This document shows positions 1 through 11,390 of a stretch of 64,000 bases of DNA, one piece after another. Position numbers and translations under genes: made by a program. The DNA lies in NCBI RefSeq assembly GCF_019393635.1, contig NC_057861.1:171828577-171892576 (forward strand), in the 5' to 3' direction. Source of the DNA: Dromiciops gliroides. Its lineage: Eukaryota; Chordata; Mammalia; Microbiotheria; Microbiotheriidae. The notes under the pieces are model-generated. The model was given only the letters and a program-made list of their open reading frames with translations. It was not told where the DNA came from and made no database searches. Positions within the stretch are counted from its first letter, which is position 1. Each line of letters opens with the position of its first letter.

Positions 1-1361
1 TGCATAATTATATATTGTGTTCTGAGTCAAGATGTATTCACATTTTTTGCAATCATTTATTATCCTCAATTTTTAAATACATATGAGACTTGGATTATGG
101 GAACTTATCATTTAAGACATTATGCCTTTATTCTGGAGTTATCAGATGCCAGTTGGCCAAGATGCCATCCAATCACAAGAGGAATACACGCAAGAGCAGA
201 CACTGAACTGTCACATGAGGGGAGACATGCATGAAGTCAAGGTATGGCCAAGGGAACGGCTTTTGACAAATGTTGAGGTTGGATTCTCTTGGTTTAATAT
301 TTTATTTATTTTCCCCACAATATTGTACAGATGGCTGGAAGTATTCATCCCACCCATCTCACTTCTACACCTGGTTCTATGCTCCCTCCTATATGCCTGA
401 TGCCATGGACATCTCAATCCCATGCATCTGATTAAGTCCTGATCTCAGTTTCCTCCAATATGTTCGGTGGCATGGACATATATTCCATCCACCTATTTTA
501 AGCCTGGCATACTGCATGGACAGTACATATTGCTCAAGTGTGGGAATGCTCATATCCCATCATTTCTCTGTTTCTTTTATGGTAACCCCCATAATTATCT
601 CAGGTGTCATGATAAATAACAGTGTTGAATTTGGCCTTGACACCTGTTACCAATTATATTAGATTTTCTAATTTCTCATAATGGCATGAGGATAATTAGG
701 CAGATGATGCAAAAAGTGATGAAACAAAGATAAAAAATTATTTTTAATAATTAATATTGCAGCAATTGTCTTCTCAATTACCCTCCATAAGGGGGGGACT
801 ATAGTAATATTATAATTTTAAAGAATGTTTCAATTTTTGTTTTATTATATGTTTCATGTGTAACAACTAAGATTCTGTATTCCCTTAGACATGTTTTTGA
901 GAACTTTCATTGTTTGATTTTATTATTGACAAAGCTATTTTAAAGTTGTGTTAAGCTCAATTTTGTAGGAAATTTCCTGGCTGATTACCAGCATCCATAC
1001 CTCAACCCCTGAAAAGACTTCCATTCCACGACTACACCTAGAGGACATCTGAGAAAAGACTTCAGAGACTTTAAATGAACAGTTTTTGATTTGTTTTTTG
1101 TTGTTTTTTTTTTCTCTTTCTGTTATAATATACACCATCTGTGATATGTACTCTCTGCAGAGGCCCTCCCTTTGCAAGACCAATGTCAAAGCGTCGGTTC
1201 ATGAGGACAAAAAAAAAAAAAATCGCCCCTCTGGACAAAACTTTCCTCTCTTCCTTTTCTATATTGTTGTTCACATATTATTAGTTAGCAATACGTTATT
1301 ATATTCTTTTTACTGTTCCGTCAAGGAAACATTTTGTTTCTTGAGGAACAACAGGGGGCAC
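1..1361. other. No gene seen; AT-rich noncoding DNA
   Basis: Short frames on both strands have no recognisable domains. I see no clear repeat family before the LTR. Confidence 0.6.
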
Positions 1362-1719
1362 TGTAACGATTGGAATAACGCCACCTGCTGGATACTAACT
1401 GTAGAAGAGTTCTGCCATGAAGCGAAGGTCTTTGAGGGCAAGACCAGGAGTCTTTGGTATCAGGAAGTGACGCGGACTAGTGGGGAGGAGGAAGGAGGAG
1501 ACGGAGGCGCTCTTCCTTTTGGACTCTGGAGGAGAGCGGAGCTAGAAATGTGCTCTCCCTTTAATAGATAGGAATCTAGGCCTTTTTCTCTCTCTTTACC
1601 AAATTCTTATTCTCCTTAATAAATGCTTAAAAGTCTAACTCTTGCTAAAGCTTATAATTTATTGGCGACCACTCATTAGATATTTTTAGACAGACTAGCT
1701 AGAATTTTAGCCCTTAACA
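1362..1719 (+). mobile_element. Solo LTR of an endogenous retrovirus
   Basis: About 358 bases begin TGTAACGATTGG and end CCCTTAACA, with a poly(A) signal AATAAATGC near 1618. Flanks GCAC and GTAC look like a 4-base target duplication with one mismatch. No primer-binding site or internal gene follows, so it is a solo LTR. The last 60 bases resemble the end of the LTR at 10860-11305, so both belong to one family. Confidence 0.7.
1378..1391 (-). promoter_or_regulatory. Strong CTCF-like motif inside the solo LTR
   Basis: The minus strand reads CCAGCAGGTGGCGT, 13 of 14 matches to CCASYAGRKGGCRS. A second, plus-strand match with a perfect core (CAGGGGGCAC) crosses the LTR's left edge at about 1352-1361. 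Binding is not shown by sequence alone. Confidence 0.45.
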
Positions 1720-3109
1720 GTACCCTGGAGAAAATTTTACTTACAACTTAAGTTATGTCCCACATCTAGAGTTTCCCCAAAATGGTGAGTAAAAAAATGT
1801 GTCTAAATGTACAGTATAAATAAAATATAGGACAGGTGATTTATTCCTAAACTGAAAAGCAATGATAACACAGAATAGTAACAATTTTGAATTTGATAAA
1901 AAAAGAAGTCAAAATAGGATTCATCATTTAACTTACAATTACTTATGTTACAATCTCCTAGGAACCTGATATTTAAACTTCATCAGATCTTAAAGTAATT
2001 TGTGAAACTGATAAATAATTATGTGACATTTCACCTCAGGTCTGAACTGTCCAAACAACTCCCAGTACATGTCTGCTGGTAAAGTGGCCAAATTTTGGCC
2101 AATATTTTATTGGTAGCTGTCTTCTCTAAGAGCACCAGAGTAACTGCTGGGGACTCCTCACTTTGGTGCCATTAACCTCCAACCAAAAGGACCCTGGGCT
2201 TTTTGATCCTTCAGATTCATAAGGTTGCTGCCCAGCCTGGATATGTCCATTTCACCATACCCTTTCACCTAAGATCAGGAAAGAAAATACAAAAGCAGGA
2301 AAGGCATCCAGGAGCTTAGATACAAGCTCACCTGATTGAGTCCCTCCTCTTTAGTAGTTGCCACCTAGCAGTAGAGAGGACACCATGAAATCAGAGAGAA
2401 AAAGGCCACCCTTCAAAAGTTCCACTGAAAATCTAGGAATTACATTATTCTACCTGCAGGGCTGAAGGAAGATAGGACCAACCAGAAGCTGTCCCTTCAT
2501 TTAACTGATACAACCAGCCAACTCTCTGTCACTGCCACAAGGAAGGACCATGGGACCACTCAGCGTTTGCCACATTATAACAAAATGCCAAGTCCTTTCA
2601 ATGCTGAATCACCACACATTTAGAAGCAAGCCCTAAACTCCCATGTGGTCAGATACAGAACTAGGAAGGGCAACTCTGATTATGCACCATGGAGTGGCCT
2701 TTGTTACATAAGTATTTTGAATAATGAAAAAGAAGATTGGGGTACCGTCCTTGCCCCCAAATTTAGAATCCAGCTGGGGGAACAAGACAACATATATAAA
2801 ACAACTTGAAATCAATTAAGTATTGAACTATATAGTGCTAACTCTAAATGCAACAGGAGACGGTTGGTCCAAATATGGGGAACCCTTTGTGGGGATCTGA
2901 ACTGAGCCTAAAAGGATGGTCATGATAAGGCATTTTCAGTAGGGGGAACAGCATAGCAAAATCACAGAGGTAGAAATGGCATATGAAAGGCCTCATCTTC
3001 CAGTACATTTAGCATATTAACTGCTCTCATAAGATCACCTTCAAAAAACCAACTAACTAAAAGTTTCAGATGAATAGACAGACATACCTCCACTTTGTCC
3101 AATTAGTGG
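1720..3109. other. No gene seen
   Basis: Noncoding, moderately complex sequence with no identified repeat or conserved protein. Confidence 0.55.
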
Positions 3110-3300
3110 GTTTTTTAATTTTTAACATTTTATTTATTTTATCCTTAATTTACAAAATAAAACAAGTATTTCCATAACACAGTAGAATTGTTTTAAAAGA
3201 TGATCGCACGTGAAACTACCAATTCTTATTCTGTACAACTTGCTATTCCTTTTAAATATATAATAAAGTTATCATGTAAATTTCTTTTTTTTCCCCTTTG
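3110..3300 (-). repeat. Decayed repeat, probably an old L1-type 3' end
   Basis: ATTTACAAAATAAAACAAGT, TTTCCATAACACAGTAGAAT, ACTTGCTATTCCTTTTAAAT and TCATGTAAATTTC form a pattern I recall from many marsupial loci. The class is uncertain. Confidence 0.4.
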
Positions 3301-3939
3301 GCAGATGGTCCAAGATGGCATTCATGTGTCTGGGCTCCAAAAATGTCCCATCACTCATATCATCACAGTTCACCTGAGGAAAGGATTGCACCCATGAGGC
3401 AGAACAGTTACACTGGAATCAGCTCAGATGTCATGTCCTATATGTCAGCACCCAACTTCAAGATGCCACTTAGGTTACAATGCAATTGGGTAATGTGTTT
3501 ACTCTATCTGGATTCATCCTCTAACCTGTTCATCCTTCAAGTGGACCCAGGCTACTGTCTACTAACATTACGCTCTCTTCCAATCATACTTTTCCTTAAA
3601 AGAGAGATGTAAAAAAAAAATCCCAAACATCTGAGAGTGTAAGTCCCCAGAAGTCAGAGGCCATGCCAGTGTGCCCTATTGTCAAGGGCAAAAGTTTACA
3701 TTTGAGGCCCCCAGCAAAAATTACAGGAAAAGCCTCCAATTTACTGTTATTGCAAAATAAGCAGATGTTGAGAGGAAATAGGTGTTAGAGCTTTCATCTT
3801 GTAGGGGTTGCTTGGATAGCCTCTATACGTAAAATAGCTGTGTACATAGTACCTAAAGCAGTGCTAGACATTTAAGGGCATGGATTACTAAGAATGTGAT
3901 GTCTTTACATTGAGGAAGAACAGATTCAATAAACAAGTC

Positions 3940-4070
3940 AATTCAACAAGCATTTATTAAGTGTCTGTTGTGGTCAAGTACTATACTGGGGACTGGGGAC
4001 TACAAAGACAAACAACAAAAGACCATCCTCACCTTCAGGAGTTTACATTCTATTTGGAAATTCCATCAAG
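3940..4070 (+). repeat. Old mammalian interspersed repeat fragment
   Basis: CAACAAGCATTTATTAAGTG, TACTGGGGACTGGGGACTAC and CTTCAGGAGTTTACATTC fit a widespread decayed marsupial element; a similar start recurs at 5675-5800 and 13425-13530. Family uncertain (MIR/L2-like). Confidence 0.55.
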
Positions 4071-4659
4071 TCATGCCATTGCTCAGAAACCTCCCATAGT
4101 CTCCCACTGACTACAGGAGAGAACACAAATACTTCAGCCTCTAGAATCTTGCCTTATCTTACCAACTTAATTTGTCGAGTAGTGTGCTGGACAAATGTTT
4201 AACAACTGGCTCTCTGTGAGGAATAAAAATGTGCACAAGACACACTTTCAGTTAAATATGCCATGATTAACATTTTCTATGTAGATTGTGAACAAAAATA
4301 TAACCAAACCCTGATTTGTAGCATTGGCCAATTCCCGAGATGCAAATGCTCTCCCTGAAAATTTAACATTCGGCTCTCTCAAGCCAGTTCAAGCAGGTTC
4401 CATCTGTCACTCTAAACTATACCTTCTTCCTGAATACACACATTAAGAACTGAGTCCCCCTGGGGAAAGCAGTCTTGTGGAAAAGGTAAAATACAACCCT
4501 AGAGTTATATTGTATTTGAAATCCATGAAAACCCTCAGATCTCCTTGCAGGGGAAATGGCTATCATGTATGGAGGGTACTGTGGCAAAATAGTAAGACCA
4601 TTGGTCCTAGAGTTTAAAAAGTCTTGTGTTCAAAACCTACTTCTGATGTTTGCTACTAC

Positions 4660-5065
4660 AGATTCCTTTTTCAGGTTTAGAATTGGTTGGCTACTCTTTT
4701 CCTGGTTTGTGTTATTTACAAATTTGATAAGCACATCATCTATGCTTTCATCCAAGTCATTGATAAAAGCATAAGACCAAGCAAGCTCAGGTCCCTGAAG
4801 AATTCCTTTATGGAGTTCTTTCTAAGGTGCTGTAGGTCCAGCCATACTATCACTTCTCAAGCCACTGAACTGTACTGTTGTCCACAAGAACAGTATGAGA
4901 GACTTTGTCAGAGGCTTTATTGGAATCTAGGTAAACTGGATCAGAAACATTTCCCTGATATACCAGGCTAGTAAGCCTATTTTAAAAGAAAGAAAGAAGA
5001 TTAGTCTGGCATGTCCTTCATGAAAGCATTCTCACATTGGCTGTGATCACTGCTAAGAAAGTTTA
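4660..5065 (-). mobile_element. CR1/L3-type LINE fragment (reverse transcriptase region, decayed)
   Basis: Conceptual minus-strand translation shows reverse-transcriptase-like FINDLDESIDDVLIKF, and in a second frame pieces resembling YLDSNKASDKVSHTVL (compare YLDFSKAFD.VSH). Frameshifts and stops break the frame, so it is an old dead copy. The order of motifs fits CR1/L3. A short MIR-like piece abuts it at about 4560-4660. Confidence 0.75.
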
Positions 5066-5066
5066 A

Positions 5067-5190
5067 TATATATATATATTTTTATATATACATATATATA
5101 TGTGTGTATATATATATATATGTGTGTGCAGTGTGTGTGTGTGTGTGTGTGGGTGTGGGTGGGTGGGTGGGTGTGTGTGTATTAGGTTTT
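5067..5190 (+). repeat. Compound TA/TG/GGTG microsatellite
   Basis: Alternating TA, then TG, then GGTG units without interruption longer than a few bases. Confidence 0.95.
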
Positions 5191-5439
5191 TTTGTCAGAG
5201 TTTCAGCTCCAGCAGATATCCAGCATTCCCATGCTGAGACCCAAGTAGGATGAGACCCATGGCTGGAATGTGGCTCCTTGTTCAAAGAAACAGAAGGAGG
5301 CTGTCTAAATCATATAATAAGAAGGGAGAAGTTGGAGAACCCTAGAACTTGCTATGTGGCACGCCAAGTTGCAGCTCAGTTGCCTCAATTAAAGACCTTC
5401 ATTTTGTTGTATTAACTGTTTTCATTGAAATTCAGATCA

Positions 5440-5520
5440 ACAGCGAAGGCGGCGGAGGAAAAGAGGAGAAATAGAAAGAGGAAAAGGAAGAAGGAAAAGA
5501 AGAAGAAGGAGGAGATATAC
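5440..5520 (+). repeat. Purine-rich GGA/GAAG tract
   Basis: Near-pure A and G, with GAAGAAGAAGGAGGAG at its end. Confidence 0.85.
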
Positions 5521-5669
5521 TGATGTGAATGAAATCTAGAAAGGGATGAGAATCAGTAAAGAGCGAAAGAGGTGGTACAGATCACAAACCTGGCACAGAG
5601 GCTTATGGGAGATTTCCCCCCCCCCAAAAATTATTATTTACTTATTTAACTCATCCATTCATTTTTCAT

Positions 5670-5800
5670 GCAACAAGTATTTATTAAGCACCTTTCTGTA
5701 CCAGATTATATACTATTGCTAGGGATAAGAAGAAAGGTAAAAACAGTTCTTGTCCTCAGTGAGCTGAAAGCTAATTCAGGAGGACAACATGTTTAAAAAA
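5670..5800 (+). repeat. Old interspersed repeat fragment, same type as 3940-4070
   Basis: CAACAAGTATTTATTAAGCA, CTAGGGATAAGAAG and CCTCAGTGAGCTGAAAGC in the same order as at 3940. Confidence 0.55.
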
Positions 5801-5894
5801 AAAGAGTTATGTGTAATATATATAAAATGTAGATGGAAGGTAATATTAGAGGAGAAGGCTCTAGGACTGGGAGAGTAGGGGTGAGAGGAATATG

Positions 5895-6035
5895 ACAGAG
5901 AGAGAGAGAGAGAGAGAGGGAGAAGAAAGAGGAGAGGAAGAAAAACGAAAGAAGAGAGAAAGGAAGGATAGAAGAATGAAAGGAAAGGAAGGGAGGACAG
6001 GATAGTAGACAAGGAGAATGAGGATGAAGGAATAG
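5895..6035 (+). repeat. GA-rich tract
   Basis: (GA)n at 5897-5920 then mixed GAAA/GGAA. The three long minus-strand frames across it are Ser/Leu/Phe composition artefacts. Confidence 0.9.
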
Positions 6036-6619
6036 ACTCTGAAAAGGATAAATCCACTTTTTTCCTCCTTGTAAAAGATCTCTACTGCATAATACTGTCC
6101 TAGCATTAGGGGTGTTTCTGGCATCCTGGCACATTTAAGCATTAGAGGGCGTCTGAAGAACTACAAGATTCTGGCAGCAAAATTAATTTCCATACTCCCT
6201 AGTTAGATTCATCTCTTCCAGAAGGGATAGAGGGAGGGAAGAGACACAGAAGTTAAGCTCAGAAGTGGAGTCTCATGTCAGATTGTATACTTCAATGGGA
6301 CTAGGTCTTTCTTTTCTCATTGAATTTAAAGAGGACTGCTTTGTGCTTCCCCAAATTCTTTTTTTTCATGGTTTGTTCTAAAGCATGAGTTTAGAAGAAA
6401 AGGAGGATATGTGCGCCAAAAAAATGAGAGAAGCAAATGCACAAAACAGAATGTTCTGACTTGAAAAGACAAATAATATATCTCCATGTGAAAGCAGCAA
6501 TGTGATGAAACATTCAAATCTATTGGGTCATGAGCAGTATTAAAACCAGAGATGACAGCTTAACAGTTACCCAAGTAATATGAGGGATTAAGTTATAATT
6601 TGTAAACTTCAAAGAGGGT

Positions 6620-6745
6620 AGAAAGAAAGAGAGAGATATGGGAGTGGAGAGAGAGAGTAGAGAGAGAGAAGGAGAGAGAGAGAGGAGAGAGAAGAGAGAG
6701 AGAGAGAGAGAAGAGAGAGAGAGAAAGAAAGGAAATAAAGGAATC
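6620..6745 (+). repeat. (GA)n microsatellite
   Basis: About 125 bases of GAGA with occasional GGAG and AAGA interruptions. Confidence 0.95.
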
Positions 6746-6885
6746 AGCTATAGAATAAATTCTGCCCAAGGGCCAGGGAAAGGTACCTGATGCCCAGTCA
6801 TAAGCACAAAAGTGAACTATTCATTACTCCAAGCCCTGAATATTATCATAGCTCACACCGATCCAACAAGTATTTATTAAACACC

Positions 6886-7244
6886 TGGGCAGCTAGGTGG
6901 TGCAGTGGGTTAGAGCACTGGCCCTGAAGTTGGAGGACCTAAGTTCCAATCTCACTTCAGACACTTACTAGCTGTGTGTTACCCTGGGCAAGTCACTTAA
7001 CCCCAATTGCCTTAAAACATCCAGGACCATCTCCAGTCATCTTGATATATATATATATATATATATATGGGTGTGTGTATGTATGTATATATCTTGCCAC
7101 TGGACCAGATGGCTCTGGAGGAGAGAGTGAGGTTGGTGACCTTGCACAGCCCTCCCTCAACTTAAATCCAATTTCAGTACAAGTCATGACATCACATCCC
7201 TGATGTCGTGGTCCTCTTCGAAAATGAAGGACCAAACAACAAAT
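6886..7244 (+). mobile_element. Full-length long composite marsupial SINE
   Basis: The tRNA/MIR-like head GGGCAGCTAGGTGGTGCAGT and core CTAGCTGTGTG are followed by a long tail with CATCTCCAGTCATC, CCAGATGGCTCTGGAGGAG, GTCATGACATCACATCCCTG and GAATGAAGG-like ends. Target duplications AAGTATTTATTAAACACC (6868-6885) and AAGTATTAAACACC (7245-7258) flank it. The tail carries an internal TA/TG microsatellite at 7044-7095. The short SINEs elsewhere in the window lack this tail. Confidence 0.85.
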
Positions 7245-8460
7245 AAGTATTAAACACCCCCTATGTGTCAGATCCTTGCCTAGACACTAGGCCTAGACAG
7301 ATTCTAGGCAGACACAATGTGGACAAGAATAAATAGAAGATACTTGGAGAAGAGATCACCAATGACAAGTCCAAAGTCTCACCTCTCCTGTATTCAGAGA
7401 GCTGCCATGAGAAAGGGGATAGATGGCTAGAGAAGGGATGGTTTGAAGCAACAAGGAAAACAATGAACTGCCAACTGATTTTAGTCTGTTCTTCACTTCT
7501 AATTTTACTTCCCCCACCTCCAGGTGCTACTGACAGAGTAATGGACTCACCTACACAATGCTTACCACATGTCTTTATAACCCAGTTCTCTGCAGAAGTC
7601 CCCACCCACACTGAAGGGTGAACCACTGTCAGTACCTGGTTTTAATCCTTACCTGTTGAGAGCTGTGTGTTTTTACCACCACAATAGTGAGCATAGTTCT
7701 CAGAAGTGTTCAGGGGATTTCCCCCCACAGAGCTTACAAATGAATAATCCCTTGTAAGAGTTACAGATCTGACACCTTGGATTTACATAGGTATCACCTT
7801 TTCCTGAGCTCAGACAACCTCTCACTATTCACAACCACATCCCCATAAGATAAATTTCATCCATGAAAGAAACTCCCAGTGATGGAACTCACTCTACCAA
7901 TGCAGACTCGACCTACTCTGCAATTTAGCATCTCGGAAATACAGTCCTTTACATGTTCTGTAGTCCTCATCCCAACTCATGCTCTCACTCATAAGTGAAG
8001 TCTTCAGAACAAGGCTACCCATCCCCAACAGGGCTTCAGGCTACCTCTAAGAGGTGGGGAGTGTGTTACTCTAACCCGCTGAGCTCAAGCCCCTATTCCT
8101 ATTCTGCCTGATATCAATCACTAGTGATGATCACCTCCGTATCATTTAACCAATTAACATCAATTGGCATTTACAAAAGGATATTGCTGAGACTATCTAG
8201 AAGGAAACAGAAGTTTAAAACATTTCCTCCTCTACAGGGGAGAGGTCACACCCTTCCCTATACAACCTCAGTCCCTAGGACAGTTGACTCAAATTTAAAG
8301 TAGTTGCAAATAGAGCGTTCATCCCACCAAGTTCATTTCTGAAAGTGGCATTGCCAAAGGATAAAATCCTTCCCTTGTGTGGTCAGGACCAGTATGTTGA
8401 CCTCTTCAGCCAATCCATTGCCAGGCTGTTCTTCCATCTCTCCTTCTTTTTGAGGAACTG

Positions 8461-8603
8461 TTTTGTTTTTCAGGGCAATGAGGGTTAAGTGACTTGCCCA
8501 GGTCACACAGCTAGTAAGTGTCAAGTGTCTGAGGCTGGATTGAACTCAGGTCCCTCCTGAATCCAAGGCCAGTGCTTTATCCACTGCACCAACTAGCTGC
8601 CCC
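8461..8603 (-). mobile_element. Short marsupial SINE, antisense
   Basis: Reads as poly-T then GGGCAATGAGGGTTAAGTG, ACACAGCTAGTAAGTGTC and the head complement. Duplications TGAGGAACT and TGAGGAGCT flank it. One G is missing in the GCCCAGGTCACAC core. Confidence 0.9.
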
Positions 8604-8727
8604 TGAGGAGCTTTTGATATCTTTTTTTCTAATAATTAATTTACATTGTTTTAACTTCTCTTTGAAATTATTATAATTGATGATGTTATTTCTATTGTCC
8701 ATTTCCATTTTAAAATTTCAGTAATTA

Positions 8728-8873
8728 GGGGGCAGCTAGATGGCACAGTGGATAAAGCACCGGCCTGGATTCAGGAGTACCTGAGTTTCAAACCGGCCTC
8801 AGACATTTGACACTTACTAGCTGTGTGACCGTGGCAAGTCACTTAACCCCCATTGCCCCGCAAAAAAAAAAAA
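8728..8873 (+). mobile_element. Short marsupial SINE, sense
   Basis: Starts GGGGGCAGCTAGATGGCAC and ends CCCCATTGCCCCGC plus poly-A. Flanking duplications are AAAATTTCAGTAATT and AAAATTCAATAATTT. Confidence 0.92.
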
Positions 8874-8956
8874 AATTCAATAATTTATTGAACTTATTTG
8901 AAGTTAAACCTTTTTTAACTGTAAACCATATATTTTCTTAATTCATTGTTTATTTT

Positions 8957-9098
8957 TTTTTTGGCGGGCAATGGGGGTTAAGTGACTTGCCCAGGGTCAC
9001 ACAGCTAGTAAGTGTCAAGTGTCTGAGGCCGAATTTGAACTCAGGTACTCCTGAATCCAGGGCGGGTGCTTTATCCACTGTGCCACCTAGCCGCCCCC
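8957..9098 (-). mobile_element. Short marsupial SINE, antisense, with perfect target duplication
   Basis: Poly-T, CGGGCAATGGGGGTTAAGTG, core and CCACCTAGCCGCCCCC head complement. The 17-base duplication AATTCATTGTTTATTTT is identical at 8940-8956 and 9099-9115, a sign of recent insertion. Confidence 0.95.
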
Positions 9099-9229
9099 AA
9101 TTCATTGTTTATTTTAAATTCTGATCTTAGCACTGATAAGTCTGACTGTGAACTGACAGCTAACTAGGGGATAACATATCCACATCAAGTAAGTTTTTTT
9201 TTTCTGTTATGTTAAAATGTAGTCAATTC

Positions 9230-9272
9230 TGTGTGTGTGTGGTGTGTGTGTGTGTGTGTGGCATGTGTGTGA
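9230..9272 (+). repeat. (TG)n microsatellite
   Basis: TGTG repeats with single GG and GCA interruptions. Confidence 0.95.
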
Positions 9273-9465
9273 AAACATTTGGTGCTCACCATATCTTGCA
9301 TCACTGATTTTTTTTCTTAAACAAATGGTTCATAATATAAATGCATGATCTTCTATGAAGTCTACACGTTAGGCTTTCTCATTTCTCTCTCCTGAACAAT
9401 GCTTCCAAAATACTTAGCCCCATCCTCTCCTTTGCCTACCTTTGCGTTGAAGTCACCAAATACCA

Positions 9466-9576
9466 GAATATATATATATATATATATAATATATATGTAT
9501 GTATGTATATATGTGTATGTATGTGTATGTATATATATGTATGTATATATGTGTATGTTATGTGTATGTATATATT
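9466..9576 (+). repeat. TA/TATG microsatellite splitting the RTE fragment
   Basis: Alternating TATATA and TGTATG units of about 110 bases, inside the decayed endonuclease region. Confidence 0.92.
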
Positions 9577-9996
9577 TGATTTGGAGGATTTTAATCAATT
9601 CTTCAGACAATTTTGTCACCATTTTATCCTCAGCAATCAAGGTTGATACATAAGCTGCACTTATTTCATGTGTTTTTACAAACACTTAGGCAAAGTATTT
9701 TTGCAAACACTTATTTTAGTACTACAATAAGCGATAACCACATGTCCCATAAAATTGATATTTGTGTAGCTTTGTGGAATATGAAAAATCAATTTCACTC
9801 ATTCTTTTCTTTGCTTCTCCAAAGATTACCTGTGAGCACCCTTCTATTTAGCTACAACTCTTATCTTCATTGTTTTCTTCTTTTAGTGAGAATGCTAAGA
9901 ATGGTATAATTGGCTCCTCCATGAATTTATCCATTCATTGGTCATTGTACAAGGCTCTCACATTTAGATCAAAACAATCTAAAACTGTAATTTTAT

Positions 9997-10127
9997 TTTT
10001 TGGTGGGGCAATGTGGATTAGTGACTTGCCCAGGGTCACACAGCTAGCAAGTGTCAAATGTCTGAAGCCGTATTTGAACTCAGGTCTTCCTGAATCCAGG
10101 GCTGGTGCTTTATCCATTGTGCCACCT
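9997..10127 (-). mobile_element. Short marsupial SINE, antisense, in the RTE fragment
   Basis: GGTGGGGCAATGTGGATTAG, GCCCAGGGTCACACAGC and head complement ending GTGCCACCT. Duplications AAAACTGTAATTTTAT and AAAACCTGTGATTCTT flank it. Confidence 0.88.
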
Positions 10128-10710
10128 AAAACCTGTGATTCTTAATATTCTTTGTCCCTTCCTCCCCACCATAATTCTTTCATCATTACTAGAGAAGCAG
10201 AACAGGAGCACATACAACTGAAGAACATTTTTCTTTTCCAATTCTTTCATGAGTCTCTATGGCCAAAAATATTTCAGCCCCAGATCACCATCTTGCTGGT
10301 AGTGTGCCTCATATTTTGAGCTAGGCTAAATCTGAAGAAAACAGATTAGGTCTGTTCTGGAGCCATATTCAAAGTCTTTTCAGATTGATAAAACCTTCCA
10401 GAGTTTATACTCTGCTGGCATAGCCTCAAGAGCCCAGGGTCACTTCCCACACCACAATGACACTTTGGAGTAAGCCTTCATAGATGAGTTTGTCATTCTC
10501 TTTGTCATTGTTTTTTAAGTTTTATTTCATTTGTTTCGGTTCATGAGTTTATTAACCAGATTATGAGTTCTTCCAGGTCAGGAACTGAGGCTTATATCTT
10601 AGAGTTAGGATTCTTTCTTAGGATTTCTAGAGTTAACGATTTCTTAGAGTTGGAATTTAGATAGGCTTTTCAGAACTAGAAGGAATCTTAGAGATGGAAT
10701 ATGATGTATA

Positions 10711-10859
10711 TTGTTGTTTTTCAATCATGTTTTACTCTTTGTGACCCCATTTGGATTTTCTTGGCAAAGATTCTGAAATGGTTTGCCATTTCCTCTTCCG
10801 GCTCATTTTACAGAGGAAACTGAGGCATTAAGTGACTTGCTCAAGGTCACATAGCTATT
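10711..10859 (-). mobile_element. MAR1-type SINE, 3' half (split by LTR)
   Basis: Antisense copy with the tail GTTGTTTTTCAATCATG, GACCCCATTTGGATTTTC and TTTACAGAGGAAACTGAGGC. It continues after the LTR at 11306. A classic nested insertion, so the SINE is older than the LTR. Confidence 0.85.
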
Positions 10860-11305
10860 TGTGAGAAATAGAGCACTACCAACATGCTGAGAAAGATATT
10901 GCAGGGAAGCTCCGCATGAGGAGAAAGCATGTGACTAGGCATCCACATGTGACTTAGCATCCGGAAGTTACCACTGTTAGTTGTGTCAATCAAAGTTACC
11001 AGCCAATTAGTTTGGAGCTGTGTGCAAGGATGGCCCAGCTTCCTGTTTGAGAAGGGGCTTCTGGGAGAAAGGGAGGATCTCGGCCCTTTCTTGTCTGGAC
11101 TTGGGCTTGGCGGTAGAGGCAGAAGAAACAGGCAGAATAGGGAGAGCAGGCAAATCTCATACTTTACCCACATGTTTCTCTTTACTAACCCCTAATATAC
11201 TTTAATAAGTACTTAATGCCCAAAGATTGGTGCTATACGTTTTCTAATTTAAGGAGACCATTCATTAGATTTTAGACATCACAGCTAGAATTTTAGGCCC
11301 TTACA
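10860..11305 (+). mobile_element. Solo LTR inserted into a MAR1 SINE
   Basis: The 446-base element begins TGTGAGAAATAG and ends GGCCCTTACA, with TTTAATAAGTACTTAATGCC as a weak poly(A) region near 11200. It splits an antisense MAR1-type SINE: the halves on each side join cleanly, and the 4-base duplication is TATT/TAGT. Its 3' end matches that of the LTR at 1362-1719. No viral genes are present. Confidence 0.75.
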
Positions 11306-11390
11306 TAGTAAATATCTGAAACTGAATTTGAACTCAGAAAAATGAGCCTTCCTGACTCCATGCCTGACACTCTAACCACTTTGCCTCCTG
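11306..11390 (-). mobile_element. MAR1-type SINE, 5' half (continuation after LTR)
   Basis: Continues the element at 10711-10859 with AGTAAATATCTGAAACTG, TTTGAACTCAG and CACTCTAACCACTTTGCC, the antisense of the SINE head. Confidence 0.85.

Larger units (their letters stand above)
9360..10500 (-). mobile_element. RTE (BovB-like) LINE fragment, interrupted by a microsatellite and a SINE
   Basis: Minus-strand translation near 9460-9365 gives LVFGDFNAKVGKGEDGAKYF, the conserved GDFNAKVG motif of RTE endonucleases, then RE-rich sequence. Upstream on that strand (to about 10500) is AT-moderate sequence with similar decay and no other identity; I include it because the SINE at 9997-10127 interrupts continuous sequence. 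A TA/TATG microsatellite at 9466-9576 splits the endonuclease region. No intact frame remains. Confidence 0.6.

Noticed and set aside
5776..6142. Three overlapping minus-strand frames of about 90-113 codons
   Set aside because: Ser/Leu/Phe strings from the GA-rich tract.
6141..6152. Possible CTCF site TTAGAGGGCGT
   Set aside because: Only the core half matches, with a mismatch at the last position and no supporting context.
9362..9685. 107-codon minus-strand frame as a possible gene
   Set aside because: It is an RTE endonuclease fragment fused by chance to a microsatellite.
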